A DNA stretch of 64,000 nucleotides from an uncultured Eubacteriales bacterium. GTDB taxonomy: Bacteria > Bacillota > Clostridia > Oscillospirales > CAG-272. The notes beneath the pieces were generated by a model, which saw nothing but the letters and a program-made list of their open reading frames with translations, had not been told where the DNA came from and searched no databases. The translations under genes were made by a program, and so were the position numbers. Positions 34,816 through 44,348 of the stretch are shown one piece after another (the stretch's first letter is position 1; each line of letters starts with the position of its first letter). Location of the stretch: positions 1-64,000 of the forward strand of contig URAP01000006.1 of the NCBI GenBank assembly GCA_900545935.1, read 5' to 3'.

Positions 34816-37800
34816 ATGAAGAGAACCGATATAAAGAAGATACTTATCATAGGCTCCGGTCCTATCGTCATAGGTCAGGCAGCCGAGTTTGACTATGCGG
34901 GCACACAGGCATGCCTTGCGCTCAAGGAGGAGGGCTACGAGGTCATTCTCATCAACTCAAACCCCGCGACGATAATGACCGATACCACCATTGCCGACAA
35001 GGTGTACATGGAGCCGCTTACGCTTGAATATGTAGCAAAGATAATCCGTTACGAGCGCCCCGACGCGATAGTTCCCGGCATCGGCGGACAGACCGGTCTT
35101 AACCTTGCAATGCAGCTCGAGAAGAAGGGCATCCTCCGCGAATGCGGTGTTGAGCTGCTCGGTACGAGCAGCGAGAGCATCGAGCGCGCAGAGGACAGAG
35201 AACTGTTCAAGGAGATGTGCGAGTCGATAGGCGAGCCTGTCATCCCGTCCGAGATAACCTATAATATCGAGGAGGCGAGAGCCGCGGCAGAGCGCATCGG
35301 CTACCCGATAGTTCTGCGTCCCGCGTTCACTCTCGGAGGTACTGGCGGCGGCTTTGCCGAGAATGCTGCGGAGCTTGAGGAGCTTGCTCCGAATGCGTTC
35401 GCACTCTCTCCCGTTCATCAGGTGCTCATCGAGAAGAGCGTCAAGGGCTATAAGGAGATAGAGTTCGAGGTAATGCGCGACGGCGACGATAACGCCATCC
35501 CGATCTGCGGCATGGAAAATGTCGACCCGGTCGGCGTTCACACCGGCGACTCAATCGTCGTTGCACCCATTCTCTCGCTCTCCGACAGCGACCGCGACAT
35601 GCTCTGCGACAGTGCGCTGCGCATCATCCGTGAACTCAAGATATCCGGCGGCTGCAATGTCCAGTTTGCGCTCGATCCCTGCTCGAGCCGCTATTATCTC
35701 ATCGAGGTCAATCCGAGAGTTTCTCGCTCCTCCGCGCTTGCCTCCAAAGCGAGCGGTTATCCCATCGCGCGCGTTACCGCAAAGATAGCGGTCGGCATGA
35801 CCCTTGCCGAGATACCCGTTGCGGGCGGCACGGCAGCTATCGCTCCGAGCCTCGACTATATCGTTGCAAAGTTCCCGCGCTTCCCGTTCGATAAGTTTAC
35901 TACCGTTCCGAATACTCTCGGTACGCAGATGAAGGCAACGGGCGAGGTCATGGGTATCGGCTCGACCCTTGAGGAGTGCTTCCTTAAATCGGTCCGTTCG
36001 CTCGAGATAGGTGTGTGCCATCTCCGTCTCGAGCGCTTCGATTCGGTAGGCAGCGCTGAGCTGCTGTCATACGTTTCGGTATTCCATGACGACAATATAT
36101 ATGCGATAGCGGAGCTCTTGCGCCGCGGCGAGAGCATCGAGCGTCTGCATAAGGCTACCATGATAACCGAGCTGTTTCTCGAGTGTATCGCGCGCATCGT
36201 TGATATGGAGAAGAAGCTCGCTGCCGCGCCGAACGATCTCGCGCTGCTGCGCGAGGCAAAGATCATGGGCTTCTCGGATAAGTACATCGCACTGCTCTGG
36301 AACCTCCCCGAGATTGATGTATACAAGCTGCGCCGCGAAAGCGGTATCATCCCCGCGTTCCGCATGGTCGATACCCTCCACACCGGCAGCTACATAGCAT
36401 ATCTCTATTCCTCCTACACCGGCGAGAATCAGTCCCGCCTTACCGATAAAAAGAAGATAGTCGTGCTCGGCGCGGGTCCTATCCGTATCGGTCAGGGCGT
36501 CGAGTTTGACTACTCCACCGTTCACGCGGTGCAGACCATTCGCCGCGCGGGCTACGAGGCTATCATCATCAATAACAACCCCGAGACGGTCTCCACCGAC
36601 TATACCACATCGGACAAGCTCTATTTCGAGCCGCTCACTCCCGAGGATGTTATGGCTATCATCGACTATGAGCAGCCTGACGGCGTTATCGCCTCGCTCG
36701 GCGGTCAGACGGCTATTAACCTTGCGCAGCCGCTCGCAGAGCGCGGTGTTAAGATAATCGGCACCGACTGTGAGGCTATCGAGCGTGCAGAGAACCGCAA
36801 GAGCTTCGAGCGCATTCTTCGCGAGCTCTGTATCCCACAGCCGCAGGGCAGGGCGGTCACTAATGTCGAGGACGGAATCCGCGCCGCCGCAGAGATCGGC
36901 TACCCCGTGCTTGTACGGCCGAGCTTTGTTCTCGGCGGCAGAGCTATGGAGATAGTGGCGAATGAGGAGATGCTCCGCCATTACCTCAAGACTGCGGTCG
37001 AGGTCGATACCGACAAGCCCGTGCTTGTCGATCACTATATCCAGGGTAAGGAGGTCGAGGTCGACGCGGTCTGCGACGGTCACGACGTATTTGTTCCCGG
37101 TATAATGGAGCTTGTCGAGCGTACGGGCGTACATTCGGGCGACTCCATCAGTGTTTATCCGTCCTATTCCATCTCGGATAAGGTCAAGGGTACCATCCTC
37201 GGCTACGCAAAGAAGCTCGGACTCGGCATCGGTATCGTAGGTTTGTACAACATCCAGTTTATCGTTGACGAGCACGACGATGTTTATATTATCGAGGTCA
37301 ACCCGCGCTCCTCGCGTACCGTACCGTTCCTCTCCAAGGCAACCGGCTACTCGCTCGCCGATATTGCGACCGATGTCATACTCGGCAAGAGCCTCAAGGA
37401 GCAGGGTATCTTCGGCATCTATCCCGATGAAAAGAGCCGCCACTACGTTAAGGCGCCCGTGTTCTCGTCCGGCAAGCTCAAGGGTCTGGATTTCTATCTC
37501 TCCCCCGAGATGAAGTCTACGGGCGAAGCTATCGGCTACGACCGCTCGCTCTCCCGCGCGATGTATAAGGCGCTTCAGGCATCGGGCATGAAGCTGCAGA
37601 ACTACGGCACCGTTGTCGTTACCCTTGCCGACGAGGACAAGGAGGAGGCGCTCCCGATGGTGCGCAGCTTCTACAATATGGGCTTTAACATCGCCGCTAC
37701 CGTGGGTACGGCGGAATTCCTCAAGAAGAACGGCATCCGCACACATAAGCTCGGTAAGATATCCGAGGGCAGCAACGAGATACTTGATTTCATCCGATCC

Positions 37801-37989
37801 GGCTTTGTCAGCTATGTTATCAACACACGTGCGATATCCTCCGGCGTTCACTATAAGGACGGCGGCGAGATACGCCGCTGCGCGACCGAAAACGGTGTTA
37901 CTATCTTTACATCGCTCGATACCGTGCGCATCGTCACCGAGGTGCTTGAAGAAATGACAATTTCGGTATCTACTATAGATGCCGAGTAA
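34816..37989 (+). CDS. carB: Carbamoyl phosphate synthase, large subunit
   Basis: 1057 aa, full length. Two homologous ATP-grasp halves (about 1-400 and 545-930) with KKILIIGSGPIVIGQAAEFDY and KKIVVLGAGPIRIGQGVEFDY openings, and VNPRVSRSSALASKASGYP and VNPRSSRTVPFLSKATGYS ligand loops. A C-terminal MGS-like allosteric domain follows (930-1057). It uses ammonia from the small subunit, bicarbonate and two ATP. The partner carA is not in this window, unusual for a pyr operon this complete. Last gene of the operon; the start is behind AAGGAGAAGAAA. Confidence 0.97.
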   Translation: MKRTDIKKILIIGSGPIVIGQAAEFDYAGTQACLALKEEGYEVILINSNPATIMTDTTIADKVYMEPLTLEYVAKIIRYERPDAIVPGIGGQTGLNLAMQLEKKGILRECGVELLGTSSESIERAEDRELFKEMCESIGEPVIPSEITYNIEEARAAAERIGYPIVLRPAFTLGGTGGGFAENAAELEELAPNAFALSPVHQVLIEKSVKGYKEIEFEVMRDGDDNAIPICGMENVDPVGVHTGDSIVVAPILSLSDSDRDMLCDSALRIIRELKISGGCNVQFALDPCSSRYYLIEVNPRVSRSSALASKASGYPIARVTAKIAVGMTLAEIPVAGGTAAIAPSLDYIVAKFPRFPFDKFTTVPNTLGTQMKATGEVMGIGSTLEECFLKSVRSLEIGVCHLRLERFDSVGSAELLSYVSVFHDDNIYAIAELLRRGESIERLHKATMITELFLECIARIVDMEKKLAAAPNDLALLREAKIMGFSDKYIALLWNLPEIDVYKLRRESGIIPAFRMVDTLHTGSYIAYLYSSYTGENQSRLTDKKKIVVLGAGPIRIGQGVEFDYSTVHAVQTIRRAGYEAIIINNNPETVSTDYTTSDKLYFEPLTPEDVMAIIDYEQPDGVIASLGGQTAINLAQPLAERGVKIIGTDCEAIERAENRKSFERILRELCIPQPQGRAVTNVEDGIRAAAEIGYPVLVRPSFVLGGRAMEIVANEEMLRHYLKTAVEVDTDKPVLVDHYIQGKEVEVDAVCDGHDVFVPGIMELVERTGVHSGDSISVYPSYSISDKVKGTILGYAKKLGLGIGIVGLYNIQFIVDEHDDVYIIEVNPRSSRTVPFLSKATGYSLADIATDVILGKSLKEQGIFGIYPDEKSRHYVKAPVFSSGKLKGLDFYLSPEMKSTGEAIGYDRSLSRAMYKALQASGMKLQNYGTVVVTLADEDKEEALPMVRSFYNMGFNIAATVGTAEFLKKNGIRTHKLGKISEGSNEILDFIRSGFVSYVINTRAISSGVHYKDGGEIRRCATENGVTIFTSLDTVRIVTEVLEEMTISVSTIDAE

Positions 37990-38015
37990 TTCGGCACCAT
38001 ACTGCATAATATCTC

Positions 38016-38058
38016 ATCCGCCGCAGGCTTTTTACGGTCTGCGGCGGATCTTTAGTTT
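38016..38058 (+). terminator. Terminator of the pyr operon
   Basis: ATCCGCCGCA (38016-38025) pairs with TGCGGCGGAT (38040-38049); CTTTAGTTT follows. Confidence 0.8.
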
Positions 38059-38173
38059 CATCACGCTTAATTGTGAAACACAGCCCCTGTTCAAATTCCG
38101 CGCAGGTTCCATTCGCCCTGACACATTAACCCTGCGGTAAATTGTTACGTTTTTTCGGTTCGGCGTGAAAAGG

Positions 38174-38202
38174 TTGACGGCGGGAGTGCTGTTTGGTATA
38201 AT
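38174..38202 (+). promoter_or_regulatory. SigA-type promoter of the DUF1538/P-II pair
   Basis: TTGACG (38174-38179), a 17-nt spacer, TATAAT (38197-38202); a leader of about 140 nt follows. Confidence 0.8.
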
Positions 38203-38349
38203 AAAGAAGTATAATACATCAGAGAGATATACCGCAGACGGATGTCATGGAGCTATGTGTGAATGCTGTTGCCTATATATACTGTGCTGTTGTATGATGA
38301 AAGTAAGCCGATATGCCGACGAAAGGCGAGAACCGAAAGGAGACGATAG

Positions 38350-39912
38350 ATGAAGCTGCTGAAGCTCGGAAACCGTAATATACCCGCCCTTGAGCGAACC
38401 CGTACCGCGCTGACCGAAAAGCTGCGCGAGTCTGCGCTGTCGGTGCTGCCGATAATGCTGATAGTAACGCTGCTCTGCCTATGCATAGCACCGATGCAGC
38501 CGGAGCTGCTGCTCTCATTTCTTTTGGGCACGGTCATGCTCGTGGTCGGAATGGGACTGTTTTCGCTCGGGGCGGAGCACTCGATGACCGAGATAGGAAA
38601 CAAGATAGGAACGGCGCTGACGCGGACGAGAAATCTTCCGCTCATACTCGGCGTGTCGTTTATTCTCGGCTTTGCGATAACGATAGCCGAGCCGGATCTT
38701 CAGGTGCTCGCGGACACCGTTCCGCATATCGACAGCACGGTTCTGCTTGCTGTCGTTGGCGCGGGTGTTGGGCTGTTCATGTCGGTGTGCATGCTCCGCA
38801 TAATGTACGGTGTCAGGCTCAGATGGGTGCTGCTCGGAAGCTATGCCGTCGTTTTTCTGCTCGCATCGCTCACCGACCCGCGCTTTCTTTCCATCGCCTT
38901 TGATTCGGGCGGAGTCACAACGGGACCGATGACCGTACCGTTCATACTTGCACTTGGCGTGGGAGTTTCAAATGTGCGAAGTGACGACCGCGCGGAAGCG
39001 GACAGCTTCGGACTTGTCGCGCTTTGCTCGATAGGTCCGATAATCGCCGTTATGTTGCTCGGGCTTCTCGTTGGTGACAGCGAGGGCGCATTCGAACTTG
39101 TATCTGCAAGCTACGGCAGCACCGTTGAAATAGGTCGGGGCTTTATCTCGGCGCTGCCCGTTTACATCAGGGAGACGGCGGTCGCTATGCTGCCGATAAT
39201 CGCTATCTTTCTGATATTTCAGCTGCTCGTTTTTCGCATGAGCCGTCGGAGATTCCTTTCGGTGCTGTTCGGTATAGCGTATACATACGTCGGGCTCGTT
39301 CTGTTTCTCACGGGCGTAAACGTCGGCTTTTCCGCGCTCGGTGCGGCACTCGGCGCTGCTATGACCGAGGGGTGGCTGAGGTATCTGCTTATCCCGCTGT
39401 CGGCGCTGCTCGGATGGTTCATTATCTCGGCTGAGCCTGCGGTCGCAGTGCTCGAGCATCAGATAGAAGAGGTCAGTGCGGGCGCGATATCAGGCAAGGT
39501 CATAAAGCGCAGCCTGTCGTTCGCGATAGCTCTCGCAATGGCGCTCTCAATGCTGCGCGTTATGACCGGAATATCGCTGCTCTGGTTTACTGTGCCCGGC
39601 TATGCCGCCTCGCTCCTGCTGTCGTTCTTCGTGCCTGACATATATACCGCCATTGCATTCGATTCGGGCGGTGTCGCATCGGGTCCGATGACCGCAACCT
39701 TTATGCTTCGCTTTATGATGGGCGCGAGTCTCGCGCTCGGCGGGGATGTGCTGTCGGATGCTTTCGGAATAGTCGCGCTTGTCGCAATGATGCCGCTGCT
39801 GTCTATACAGCTCGTCGGTTTTTACTACGGCAGGATCGCGCCGAAGCGTCAGCCCGAGACCGAGAGCTACGGCGATTACGATATTATCGAGCTGTGGGAG
39901 GAGTCCGCATGA
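38350..39912 (+). CDS. DUF1538-family membrane protein
   Basis: 520 aa, about 14 hydrophobic helices in two homologous halves. Each half carries the family hallmark: AFDSGGVTTGPMTVPF (Asp185) and AFDSGGVASGPMTATF (Asp438). The paired broken-helix look is like an inverted-repeat secondary transporter with a conserved acid and Gly-Pro bend. Substrate unknown. The P-II-like gene overlaps its stop (ATGA), so the two are made together; this suggests a transporter gated by a P-II-type regulator. Ribosome site AAAGGAGACG. Confidence 0.85.
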   Translation: MKLLKLGNRNIPALERTRTALTEKLRESALSVLPIMLIVTLLCLCIAPMQPELLLSFLLGTVMLVVGMGLFSLGAEHSMTEIGNKIGTALTRTRNLPLILGVSFILGFAITIAEPDLQVLADTVPHIDSTVLLAVVGAGVGLFMSVCMLRIMYGVRLRWVLLGSYAVVFLLASLTDPRFLSIAFDSGGVTTGPMTVPFILALGVGVSNVRSDDRAEADSFGLVALCSIGPIIAVMLLGLLVGDSEGAFELVSASYGSTVEIGRGFISALPVYIRETAVAMLPIIAIFLIFQLLVFRMSRRRFLSVLFGIAYTYVGLVLFLTGVNVGFSALGAALGAAMTEGWLRYLLIPLSALLGWFIISAEPAVAVLEHQIEEVSAGAISGKVIKRSLSFAIALAMALSMLRVMTGISLLWFTVPGYAASLLLSFFVPDIYTAIAFDSGGVASGPMTATFMLRFMMGASLALGGDVLSDAFGIVALVAMMPLLSIQLVGFYYGRIAPKRQPETESYGDYDIIELWEESA

Positions 39913-40574
39913 ACTATGTTATTTCGATAACCAAGCCCGAGGCGATGCCGCATCTTGAGCAGCTCTGCAGCGAGCTGTCCGTTCCGATATGCGTGAGTAT
40001 GCACGGCAGAGGAACGGCGACGGGAAGTATGCGCGAGCTGCTCGGAATAGAGTCGAGCGAGCGGCAGGTAATGCTGTCGGTCGCATCGCGTGAGAAAACA
40101 AGGGTGCTTATAGAGGAGCAGCGACGCAGACTGCATCTCGGTGTACCGGGGCACGGGATAGTCATCGCCGTGCCGATAAAAAGCGTAGGAGGAGGCAAGA
40201 CAATGGCAATGCTGAGAGGAAACGAGCCGATGGAAAAGAGCGCGCCGCCGCAGAGCTGCTCGCACGAGCTGATAGTGATAATTGCGGGCAAGGGGCAGAC
40301 CGATCGCGTTATGAACGCAGCCCGCGAGGCGGGAGCACGCGGCGGTACCGTGCTGCACGGAAAGGGCACAGGCAGCGGTGCGGAGAAATTTCATAATATC
40401 TCCATTGCCGAGGAGAAGGAGGTAATTCTCATCGTCTCCGATACCGAAAATAAGGCCGCCATCATGCGCGCCGTGCTCATGATGGCGGGACCCGATACCG
40501 AGTCGGGCGCGGTGGTCTTTTCGCTGCCGACGACCGCGGTCGCGGGCTTCGGCTTTCCCGATACCGAGCTGTGA
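39909..40574 (+). CDS. Tandem P-II-like regulatory protein
   Basis: 221 aa from ATG 39909 within the stop of the DUF1538 gene. It appears to hold two ferredoxin-like P-II repeats: residues 1-105 (opening MNYVISITKPEAMPHLEQLC) and 120-221 (HELIVIIAGKGQTDRVMNAAREAGARGG, with TVLHGKG in the T-loop place). No GlnB uridylylation Tyr motif was recognised. Likely binds a small molecule and controls the adjacent membrane protein, by analogy with GlnK-AmtB and other P-II/transporter pairs. Confidence 0.8.
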   Translation: MNYVISITKPEAMPHLEQLCSELSVPICVSMHGRGTATGSMRELLGIESSERQVMLSVASREKTRVLIEEQRRRLHLGVPGHGIVIAVPIKSVGGGKTMAMLRGNEPMEKSAPPQSCSHELIVIIAGKGQTDRVMNAAREAGARGGTVLHGKGTGSGAEKFHNISIAEEKEVILIVSDTENKAAIMRAVLMMAGPDTESGAVVFSLPTTAVAGFGFPDTEL

Positions 40575-40744
40575 GATGATAATTTTGCTGTTATTTCGGA
40601 GTATTTATGCATATATCGTGCAATTATTAATTCGCAGATGCGCGCTTAATATGTCTATCAAGACGTGACGGCATTGTCTTAGATTAATAGAAACGAAAAA
40701 ATGTGTAATACTAAATATGTGTGCCATGCGGCAGGGAGGAAAAA

Positions 40745-41725
40745 ATGAAAACAATTGCGTTTTTTGACTCGAAAAAATATGATATAGAAGCCTTTGAGGC
40801 GGTGAACGACGGCAGATACGAGCTGCGCTGGTACGACACAAAGCTGAGCATCGACTCGGTCGAGCTCGCGCGCGGGAAGGATGCCGTGTGCTGCTTTGTA
40901 AACGATACCGTCGACCGCGCGGTTATAGACCGGCTGTGCGATATGGGTATCGGGCTGCTGCTCGTCCGCTGCGCGGGCTACAACAATGTCGATCTGTCCG
41001 CTGCAAAGGGCAGACTGCGCGTTATGCGCGTGCCCGCCTACTCGCCGCACGCTATCGCGGAGCATGCGATGGCGCTGCTGCTGACGCTCGAGCGAAAGAT
41101 ACACAAGGCATATATCCGCTCGCGTGATTTCAATTTCGACCTGACCGACCTGACAGGACATACCCTGTACGGAAAGACGGTCGGCGTCGTAGGTACGGGC
41201 AAGATAGGCTACGCCTTTGCAAACATCTGCCGCGGCTTCGGCATGCGCGTGCTCGCGTCCGACCCGTATCCGAATCCGTCGCTTGAAGCGGAGTACGTTC
41301 CGCTCGACCGTTTGATAGAGGAGAGCAATGTCATCTCGCTGCACTGCCCGCTGACCGATGAAAACTATCACATGATAAACGCCGATACAATCGCGCGCAT
41401 GAAGAACCGCGTTGTGATAATCAATACCTCGCGCGGCGGACTTATTGACTCTGCGGCGCTGCTCGCGGGGCTCAAGGGCGGCAAGGTACGCGCTGCGGGA
41501 CTCGATGTTTATGAGGAGGAAGCGGGGCTGTTCTTCAGCGATAACTCGGCAAAGGTCGATATCGCCGACACATTGCGCCTGCTTATCTCGCTGCCGAATG
41601 TCGTCGTCACCTCACATCAGGGCTACCTGACGTATGAGGCGCTGCACAATATTGCCTCAACAACGCTCGAAAATGCCGATGCATTCTTTGGCGGCAGAGA
41701 GAGCGAAAATGAGGTCGGAATCTGA
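40745..41725 (+). CDS. ldhA: D-lactate dehydrogenase (LdhA-type D-2-hydroxyacid dehydrogenase)
   Basis: 326 aa from ATG 40745 behind GGGAGGAAAAA; an ATG at 40721 is less well placed. It reduces pyruvate to D-lactate with NADH. The opening IAFFDSKKYDIEAFE matches LdhA-type proteins. The NAD fold reads VVGTGKIGYAFANICRGFG with an Asp (SDPYP) favouring NAD. Catalytic residues lie in NTSRGGLID (Arg) and VTSHQGYLTYEAL (His). Monocistronic. A wider 2-hydroxyacid role cannot be excluded. Confidence 0.9.
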   Translation: MKTIAFFDSKKYDIEAFEAVNDGRYELRWYDTKLSIDSVELARGKDAVCCFVNDTVDRAVIDRLCDMGIGLLLVRCAGYNNVDLSAAKGRLRVMRVPAYSPHAIAEHAMALLLTLERKIHKAYIRSRDFNFDLTDLTGHTLYGKTVGVVGTGKIGYAFANICRGFGMRVLASDPYPNPSLEAEYVPLDRLIEESNVISLHCPLTDENYHMINADTIARMKNRVVIINTSRGGLIDSAALLAGLKGGKVRAAGLDVYEEEAGLFFSDNSAKVDIADTLRLLISLPNVVVTSHQGYLTYEALHNIASTTLENADAFFGGRESENEVGI

Positions 41726-41869
41726 CAATGTGCGGATGCAGCGCGATTAATGCTTGCGACACCGTTCAGAGGTTTAATATATTTAGATCGAGGTATGGAC
41801 CTTGCGCAAAAGCCCGAACAGTGTCACAGCTGCGGTTGGATGCAGATACTACGGAATAATTCAGAAAGT

Positions 41870-41915
41870 AAAACAGCGATATCGGGGGCGAACATGTCCC
41901 CGATATCGCTGTTTT
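41870..41915. terminator. Strong bidirectional terminator
   Basis: An 18-bp stem, AAAACAGCGATATCGGGG (41870-41887) against 41898-41915, with a 10-nt loop. Being A-rich on one side and T-rich on the other, it suits both ldhA (plus) and the rubrerythrin gene (minus). Confidence 0.9.
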
Positions 41916-41981
41916 TGCCGTAACCGTCGGCGCTTGTATAGCATCGTGCTCGGCATGCCATGCGGCTGCGCCGATGCCCGA

Positions 41982-42533
41982 TCACTTACCGAAATATCTC
42001 TTGAGCAGACCTGCGAAAGCCTTGCCGTGGCGGGCTTCGTCTCTTGCCATCTCATGTACGGTGTCGTGAATGGCATCGAGGTTCAGCTTCTTTGCGAGAG
42101 CGGCAAGCTCGGTCTTACCCTTGGTCGCGCCGCATTCAGCCTCTACACGCATGGCAAGGTTGCGCTCGGTGGAATCGGTAACGCACTCGCCGAGCATTTC
42201 TGCGAACTTAGCTGCGTGCTCAGCCTCCTCAAGTGCTGCCTTCTCCCAGTACAGACCTATTTCGGGATAGCCCTCTCTGTGTGCGACTCTCGACATAGCG
42301 AGATACATGCCGACCTCGGAGCACTCGCCCTCAAAATTGGCGCGGAGACCGTCAATGATCTCCTGCGGGCAGTCCTTTGCAATGCCGACAACATGCTCGG
42401 CAGCCCATGTCATCCCCTCGTCGTCCTTTACCTCAACGAACTTGTCTCCTGTTGCTTTGCAGCGGGGGCAGAGGTCGGGACGGACATCAGACTCAATTAT
42501 TTCACCGCAAACGGTACATCTCCACTTTTTCAT
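41982..42533 (-). CDS. rbr: Reverse rubrerythrin (N-terminal rubredoxin, C-terminal diiron domain)
   Basis: 183 aa. The rubredoxin-like Fe(Cys)4 domain comes first (CTVCGE and CPRCK, residues 6-26), followed by a diiron four-helix domain with E-x2-H type motifs (FEGECSEVG, EEAEHAAKF, DEARHGKAF). This order is the reverse of classical rubrerythrin and is known from Clostridium acetobutylicum as an NADH-linked peroxide/oxygen-reducing protein. It protects an anaerobe from oxidants. Consensus promoter and GGAAAGGAG site. Confidence 0.95.
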   Translation of the reverse strand: MKKWRCTVCGEIIESDVRPDLCPRCKATGDKFVEVKDDEGMTWAAEHVVGIAKDCPQEIIDGLRANFEGECSEVGMYLAMSRVAHREGYPEIGLYWEKAALEEAEHAAKFAEMLGECVTDSTERNLAMRVEAECGATKGKTELAALAKKLNLDAIHDTVHEMARDEARHGKAFAGLLKRYFGK

Positions 42534-42586
42534 ACGAATTTTCTCCTTTCCAGATCTTCGTTTTATGGGATGATCTCCCCGACATG

Positions 42587-42615
42587 ATTATAGCAAAATA
42601 TCTGTACAAAGTCAA
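42587..42615 (-). promoter_or_regulatory. SigA-type promoter of the rubrerythrin gene
   Basis: Minus strand: TTGACT, a 17-nt spacer, TATAAT. Confidence 0.9.
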
Positions 42616-42722
42616 TATTTACCGAAAAATTGTTTTCTCGACTCGATAATCTTTTGCAAACAGCAATAATTGTCGACAAACACCGCCGCACATTTCGCTT
42701 GTAATAATAATCAAACAAAATA

Positions 42723-42746
42723 CCGCCCGGCTGAGGTGCCGGACGG
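42723..42746 (-). terminator. Terminator of the MATE gene
   Basis: CCGCCCGGC pairs with GCCGGACGG (one mismatch); the minus-strand tail is TATTTTGTTTG. Confidence 0.7.
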
Positions 42747-42759
42747 CAGGGGCATATTA

Positions 42760-44142
42760 TTAAACGAGCTTGTTTGCCCAGTCGCCGCGGCGGAGCAGCA
42801 GATATCCGATCAGCGCCTTGATGATGTCGGTAAATGTGACTATAATAAAGGCGGTATGTATCTCAAGCCCGACGATGTTCATCAGCAGATACGCGAGCGG
42901 AGCGACGAAAAAGCACATGAAAATACTGTCGAACAGCATAGTGACGAGTATTTTTCCACCCGAGCGCAGCGTGAAGTATGAGCAGTAGCCGAAGGCGGCG
43001 AACGGCGTTGCCGCAGCGGTGATTATTATCATAAAGGTCGCGAGCGAGCGCACCTCGTCTGTCGTATTGTAAATGCGCGGAAAGAGGGGCGAGAGTGCGA
43101 TGAGCAGTCCGCTTATCACTACCGTGCAGCACATTGAAAAGGCTATCATCTTGCGGTTTGCGTCCTTTGCCTCTTCTATCCTGTCGGCGCCGAGATGGTT
43201 GCCGAGTATGATGGCGATAGCGCTGCCGAGCGACTTGTAGACGATATCGAATACCTCAGCGACCGTGAGACAGATGTTCTGCGCCGCAACGACGGTGAGC
43301 CCCGCTCCCGAGTATATCTGATTTCGGAACGTCATGCCGAATACCCACAGACCCTCATTGAGCATGAGCGGCATACCCTTGACCGTTATCTCGCGGACGA
43401 GATGCCCCGGAATGTAGAGCGAGCGGAACGCGCCGACCGCGAACGGACAGCGGAGCTTGTTTCTGTGCGTCCATACAGCGAGCACGGCGAGCTCGACAAA
43501 GCGCGAGGTAACAGTCGCTATCGCAGCGCCTACCGCACCGAGCCTGGGCGCGCCGAGCAGACCGAAGATGAGTATAAGATTCAGACAGAAGTTAGTCACG
43601 ACCGCCGCGATGCTTGCGACCATCGGGATCATAGCGCTGCCGGTCTCGCGAAGCGTTGACGAATACGCCTGAGAAAGCGCATACGGTATAAGTCCGAACA
43701 GCGCCGCAAGCAGGTATTTTTTGCCCTCCGCAAGCGTCAGCGCCGTGTCTGCGCCCGAGCCGTCTGCGTGCAGAAAAAGCGATATCAGCCCGTCGCCGAA
43801 GCATAAAAATATTGCGATGCCGACCGCTGCCGTCAGGAGATTGACTATTATCTTGAAGCGAAAGGTATAGCGAACGCCGTCCGTGTTTCCTGTGCCGTGA
43901 TACTGCGCGGTGAATATTCCCGCCGCAGATACCGCACCGAAGAGCAGCAGCTGCAGAACGAACAGCAGCTGATTGACGATGGATACGCCCGACATTACCT
44001 CTGTGCCGAGCCGCCCGACCATAATGTTGTCGAGCAGGCTGACAAAATTCGTTATTCCGTTCTGTATCATTATCGGCACCGCCACCGCAAGAACCGAGCG
44101 GTAGAATGCCTTGCTTCCTATGTATTTTTTAATGTTAGCCAT
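42760..44142 (-). CDS. MATE-family multidrug/sodium antiporter
   Basis: 460 aa with 12 predicted membrane helices in two six-helix halves. Family marks: MIQNGITNFVSLLDNIMVGRLG at the start, SAAGIFTAQYHGTG, IPYALSQAYSSTLRETG, and in the second half AQNICLTVAEVFDIVYKSLGSAIAIILGNHLGAD. It exports cationic compounds in exchange for sodium or protons in the family. The start has only a weak ribosome site (AAAGAAAG). No nearby regulator. Confidence 0.93.
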   Translation of the reverse strand: MANIKKYIGSKAFYRSVLAVAVPIMIQNGITNFVSLLDNIMVGRLGTEVMSGVSIVNQLLFVLQLLLFGAVSAAGIFTAQYHGTGNTDGVRYTFRFKIIVNLLTAAVGIAIFLCFGDGLISLFLHADGSGADTALTLAEGKKYLLAALFGLIPYALSQAYSSTLRETGSAMIPMVASIAAVVTNFCLNLILIFGLLGAPRLGAVGAAIATVTSRFVELAVLAVWTHRNKLRCPFAVGAFRSLYIPGHLVREITVKGMPLMLNEGLWVFGMTFRNQIYSGAGLTVVAAQNICLTVAEVFDIVYKSLGSAIAIILGNHLGADRIEEAKDANRKMIAFSMCCTVVISGLLIALSPLFPRIYNTTDEVRSLATFMIIITAAATPFAAFGYCSYFTLRSGGKILVTMLFDSIFMCFFVAPLAYLLMNIVGLEIHTAFIIVTFTDIIKALIGYLLLRRGDWANKLV

Positions 44143-44199
44143 ATATCTTTCTTTTCGGCTGCCGTGTGCCGCGGCAGTCTTGTTTTTCTCAGAAATTAA

Positions 44200-44235
44200 A
44201 GGTACAAGAGCAGCTCTTGTTCCGCTCTTGTACCT
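44200..44235 (-). terminator. Terminator of the TIM-barrel gene
   Basis: AGGTACAAGAGC pairs perfectly with GCTCTTGTACCT; on the minus strand TTTAATTTCT follows. It separates this gene from the MATE gene. Confidence 0.85.
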
Positions 44236-44348
44236 ATGAATATTAATCGCTTCCCGCTCCGCGCGCCGATGTACGGTATGCAGAGCAACTGTGCCCGCTC
44301 TCTTGGCGGGGAAAGCCGCGAGCCGAATCGTGCAGGTCTCTGCGGTTA

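Noticed and set aside
36067..38007. 646-codon minus-strand open frame antisense to carB
   Set aside because: It mirrors the second half of carB. Long antisense frames are common in this codon usage, as also seen opposite gapdh and livK.
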